Below, one piece after another: positions 5,172-6,243 of a stretch of DNA of 6,243 nt. Origin of the DNA: an uncultured Clostridia bacterium (GTDB lineage Bacteria > Bacillota_A > Clostridia > Oscillospirales > Ruminococcaceae). A program made the position numbers and the translations under genes. The first letter of the stretch is position 1. The number at the start of each line of letters is the position of its first letter. The notes under the pieces were generated by a model. It worked only from the letters and a program-made list of their open reading frames with translations, did no database searches and had not been told where the DNA came from. The DNA lies in assembly GCA_947169455.1 (NCBI GenBank), contig CAMVPV010000094.1, positions 1 through 6,243 on the forward strand, written 5' to 3'.

Positions 5172-6243
5172 TTGATGTTTCTCCTTTTATATTCTGAGGT
5201 GTTTTCGCTTTCTTTATCCCCAGTACAGCCCACCTGATGAAGGGTATCCGTGAAAATATCTCATACAGCAGCAGTGCGCCGCAGAAGCCTGTCACCAGCG
5301 TGATAAGATAGCAGGGAATCGCGGGGATGGTCGTATATTTGCGCAGGAGATATGCCGAAAGGGCTATGGGGAGATAGTGGAATATGTACAGCCCCCAGTT
5401 TTTCTTTGCAAGAAAGGCGGACACTGTTGTGCTGCGGTCGCCCCATTTTTTCATGCCGCCAAGTACGGCAAGGCAGGTCACCCATGCGAAGGCTACGGCA
5501 GGGATGCTGTTCATAACAGGCATTTCGGCAAAATTCTCGCCGTAATACAGGAAGACATACAGTCCGCCGAGTGCGGCTGCGCCTATGATAAGGGGTATGC
5601 AGTATTTTTCAAGGGCGGCGATGACACTGTCATTTGCGAAAACAAAATAGCCCAGAAAGAACACCAGAGTGTATATACCAAATCTGTATACACTTATGAC
5701 GGGCATATTCAGTACATAGCCCGAGAGCCACACAGGAACGGCAAGCAGCAGCAATACTATGATATTTGCCTTTGCTCCAAGTTCATAGAGCCTGCCCTTT
5801 TCGTGCTTTTTTACCAACAGAAGTATCATCGAAAATACCCACAGCTCCTGTATGAACCACAGTGGGCCTACTCCCGAAAGCGCCATGATAATGTACTTTA
5901 TCGGCAGAGGTACTGCCTGCATCCCCTCATCATCAAAAGCGCCGCTGATGCTCATGCTGATATACCCCTGTACCCACCAGAATATAAGCAGACCTATGGT
6001 AGAGGGAACAAGCAGCTTTGTTGTGCGGCTTTTCCTGAATTCTGCGGCAGTGTGGCTGTCAAGATAGTACCGTGAACACATACCTGCTATCAGGAAAAGC
6101 AGCAGCATGAACCACGGATAGATAAGGTACATGACTGCATCCCAGGGCTGTTCGGGATAGAATGAGCCTGTGCCGAGGCTTATGATATCGGTATACATCA
6201 TGAATACATGATATATGAGTACAAGAATGATACAGAGGGAGCG
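5161..6243 (-). CDS. Acyltransferase-3 family membrane protein, start beyond the right edge
   Basis: 360 codons are visible and the frame is still open at the right edge, so a start at the internal ATGs near 6201 would be wrong. The first visible residues are RSLCIILVLIYHVF, containing the R-x10-H signature of the first membrane span of acyltransferase-3 (PF01757) proteins; probably only about 10 residues are missing. About ten hydrophobic spans follow. GPLWFIQELW (about residues 125-134 of the visible part) is the family's conserved LWF segment, and the C-terminal tail is basic (KKAKTPQNIKGE). Such proteins move acyl groups from a cytoplasmic donor to extracytoplasmic sugars, peptidoglycan, lipids or small molecules; the acceptor here is unknown. 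The last 11 nt overlap the start of the XRE-AbrB regulator, suggesting co-expression. Its promoter is outside the window. Confidence 0.9.
   Translation of the reverse strand, partial: RSLCIILVLIYHVFMMYTDIISLGTGSFYPEQPWDAVMYLIYPWFMLLLFLIAGMCSRYYLDSHTAAEFRKSRTTKLLVPSTIGLLIFWWVQGYISMSISGAFDDEGMQAVPLPIKYIIMALSGVGPLWFIQELWVFSMILLLVKKHEKGRLYELGAKANIIVLLLLAVPVWLSGYVLNMPVISVYRFGIYTLVFFLGYFVFANDSVIAALEKYCIPLIIGAAALGGLYVFLYYGENFAEMPVMNSIPAVAFAWVTCLAVLGGMKKWGDRSTTVSAFLAKKNWGLYIFHYLPIALSAYLLRKYTTIPAIPCYLITLVTGFCGALLLYEIFSRIPFIRWAVLGIKKAKTPQNIKGETSNAR
5668..5694. repeat. Perfect 8-bp inverted repeat inside the acyltransferase gene
   Basis: AGTGTATA (5668-5675) and TATACACT (5687-5694) are exact reverse complements around an 11-nt spacer. 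The outer AGTGTA and TACACT match the half-sites I recall for Bacillus YtrA, though the spacing here is 15 rather than 13. It lies in the middle of a coding region with no promoter seen beside it, so it may be chance. Confidence 0.35.

Noticed and set aside
5377..6075. A 232-codon open frame on the plus strand
   Set aside because: It lies wholly antisense to the acyltransferase gene, is rich in Cys, His and Tyr with no recognisable domain, and has no ribosome binding site that I can see. It is a shadow of the real gene.
1..6243. A CRISPR array, tRNA or rRNA gene, insertion sequence or phage attachment site
   Set aside because: No spaced direct repeats, cloverleaf-like sequence, transposase frame with terminal inverted repeats or integrase was seen on either strand.

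Overview
The window looks like chromosomal DNA of a gut or rumen Gram-positive bacterium of the Clostridia, most like Ruminococcus or another Oscillospiraceae/Lachnospiraceae genus. This is inferred from protein style, moderate G+C, strong AGGAGG-type ribosome binding sites, tight operons and the gene families present; no marker gene fixes the species.

Left part (1-2994, minus strand): a five-gene cluster read right to left. A YtrA-type GntR repressor leads, followed by an ABC ATPase, two paralogous ABC-2 type permeases and the first 55 codons of a secreted protein that runs off the left edge. The repressor/ATPase and ATPase/permease pairs each overlap by 17 nt. A near-consensus promoter drives the cluster, and a perfect 11-bp inverted repeat sits over its -10 box and presumed start point. 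This is the layout of autorepressed, inducer-responsive ABC exporters such as the Bacillus ytr operon, which is linked to cell-envelope antibiotics. The actual substrate cannot be read from the sequence.

Middle (3073-4571, plus strand): a fully consensus, divergent promoter drives a GNAT acetyltransferase and a PhzF-family protein. A long GC-rich hairpin follows, lying between these genes and the convergent right-hand genes.

Right part (4619-6243, minus strand): an acyltransferase-3 family membrane protein, cut by the right edge only a few residues after its start, overlaps by 11 nt the start of a small regulator. That regulator joins an XRE (Cro/CI) helix-turn-helix to an AbrB/SpoVT swapped-hairpin domain. 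Directly after its stop codon the +1 frame stays open for 44 protein-like codons with no usable start. This is the least explained element here: a frameshifted C-terminus, a decayed small gene or a recoding site.

No RNA gene, CRISPR array, insertion sequence or attachment site was seen.
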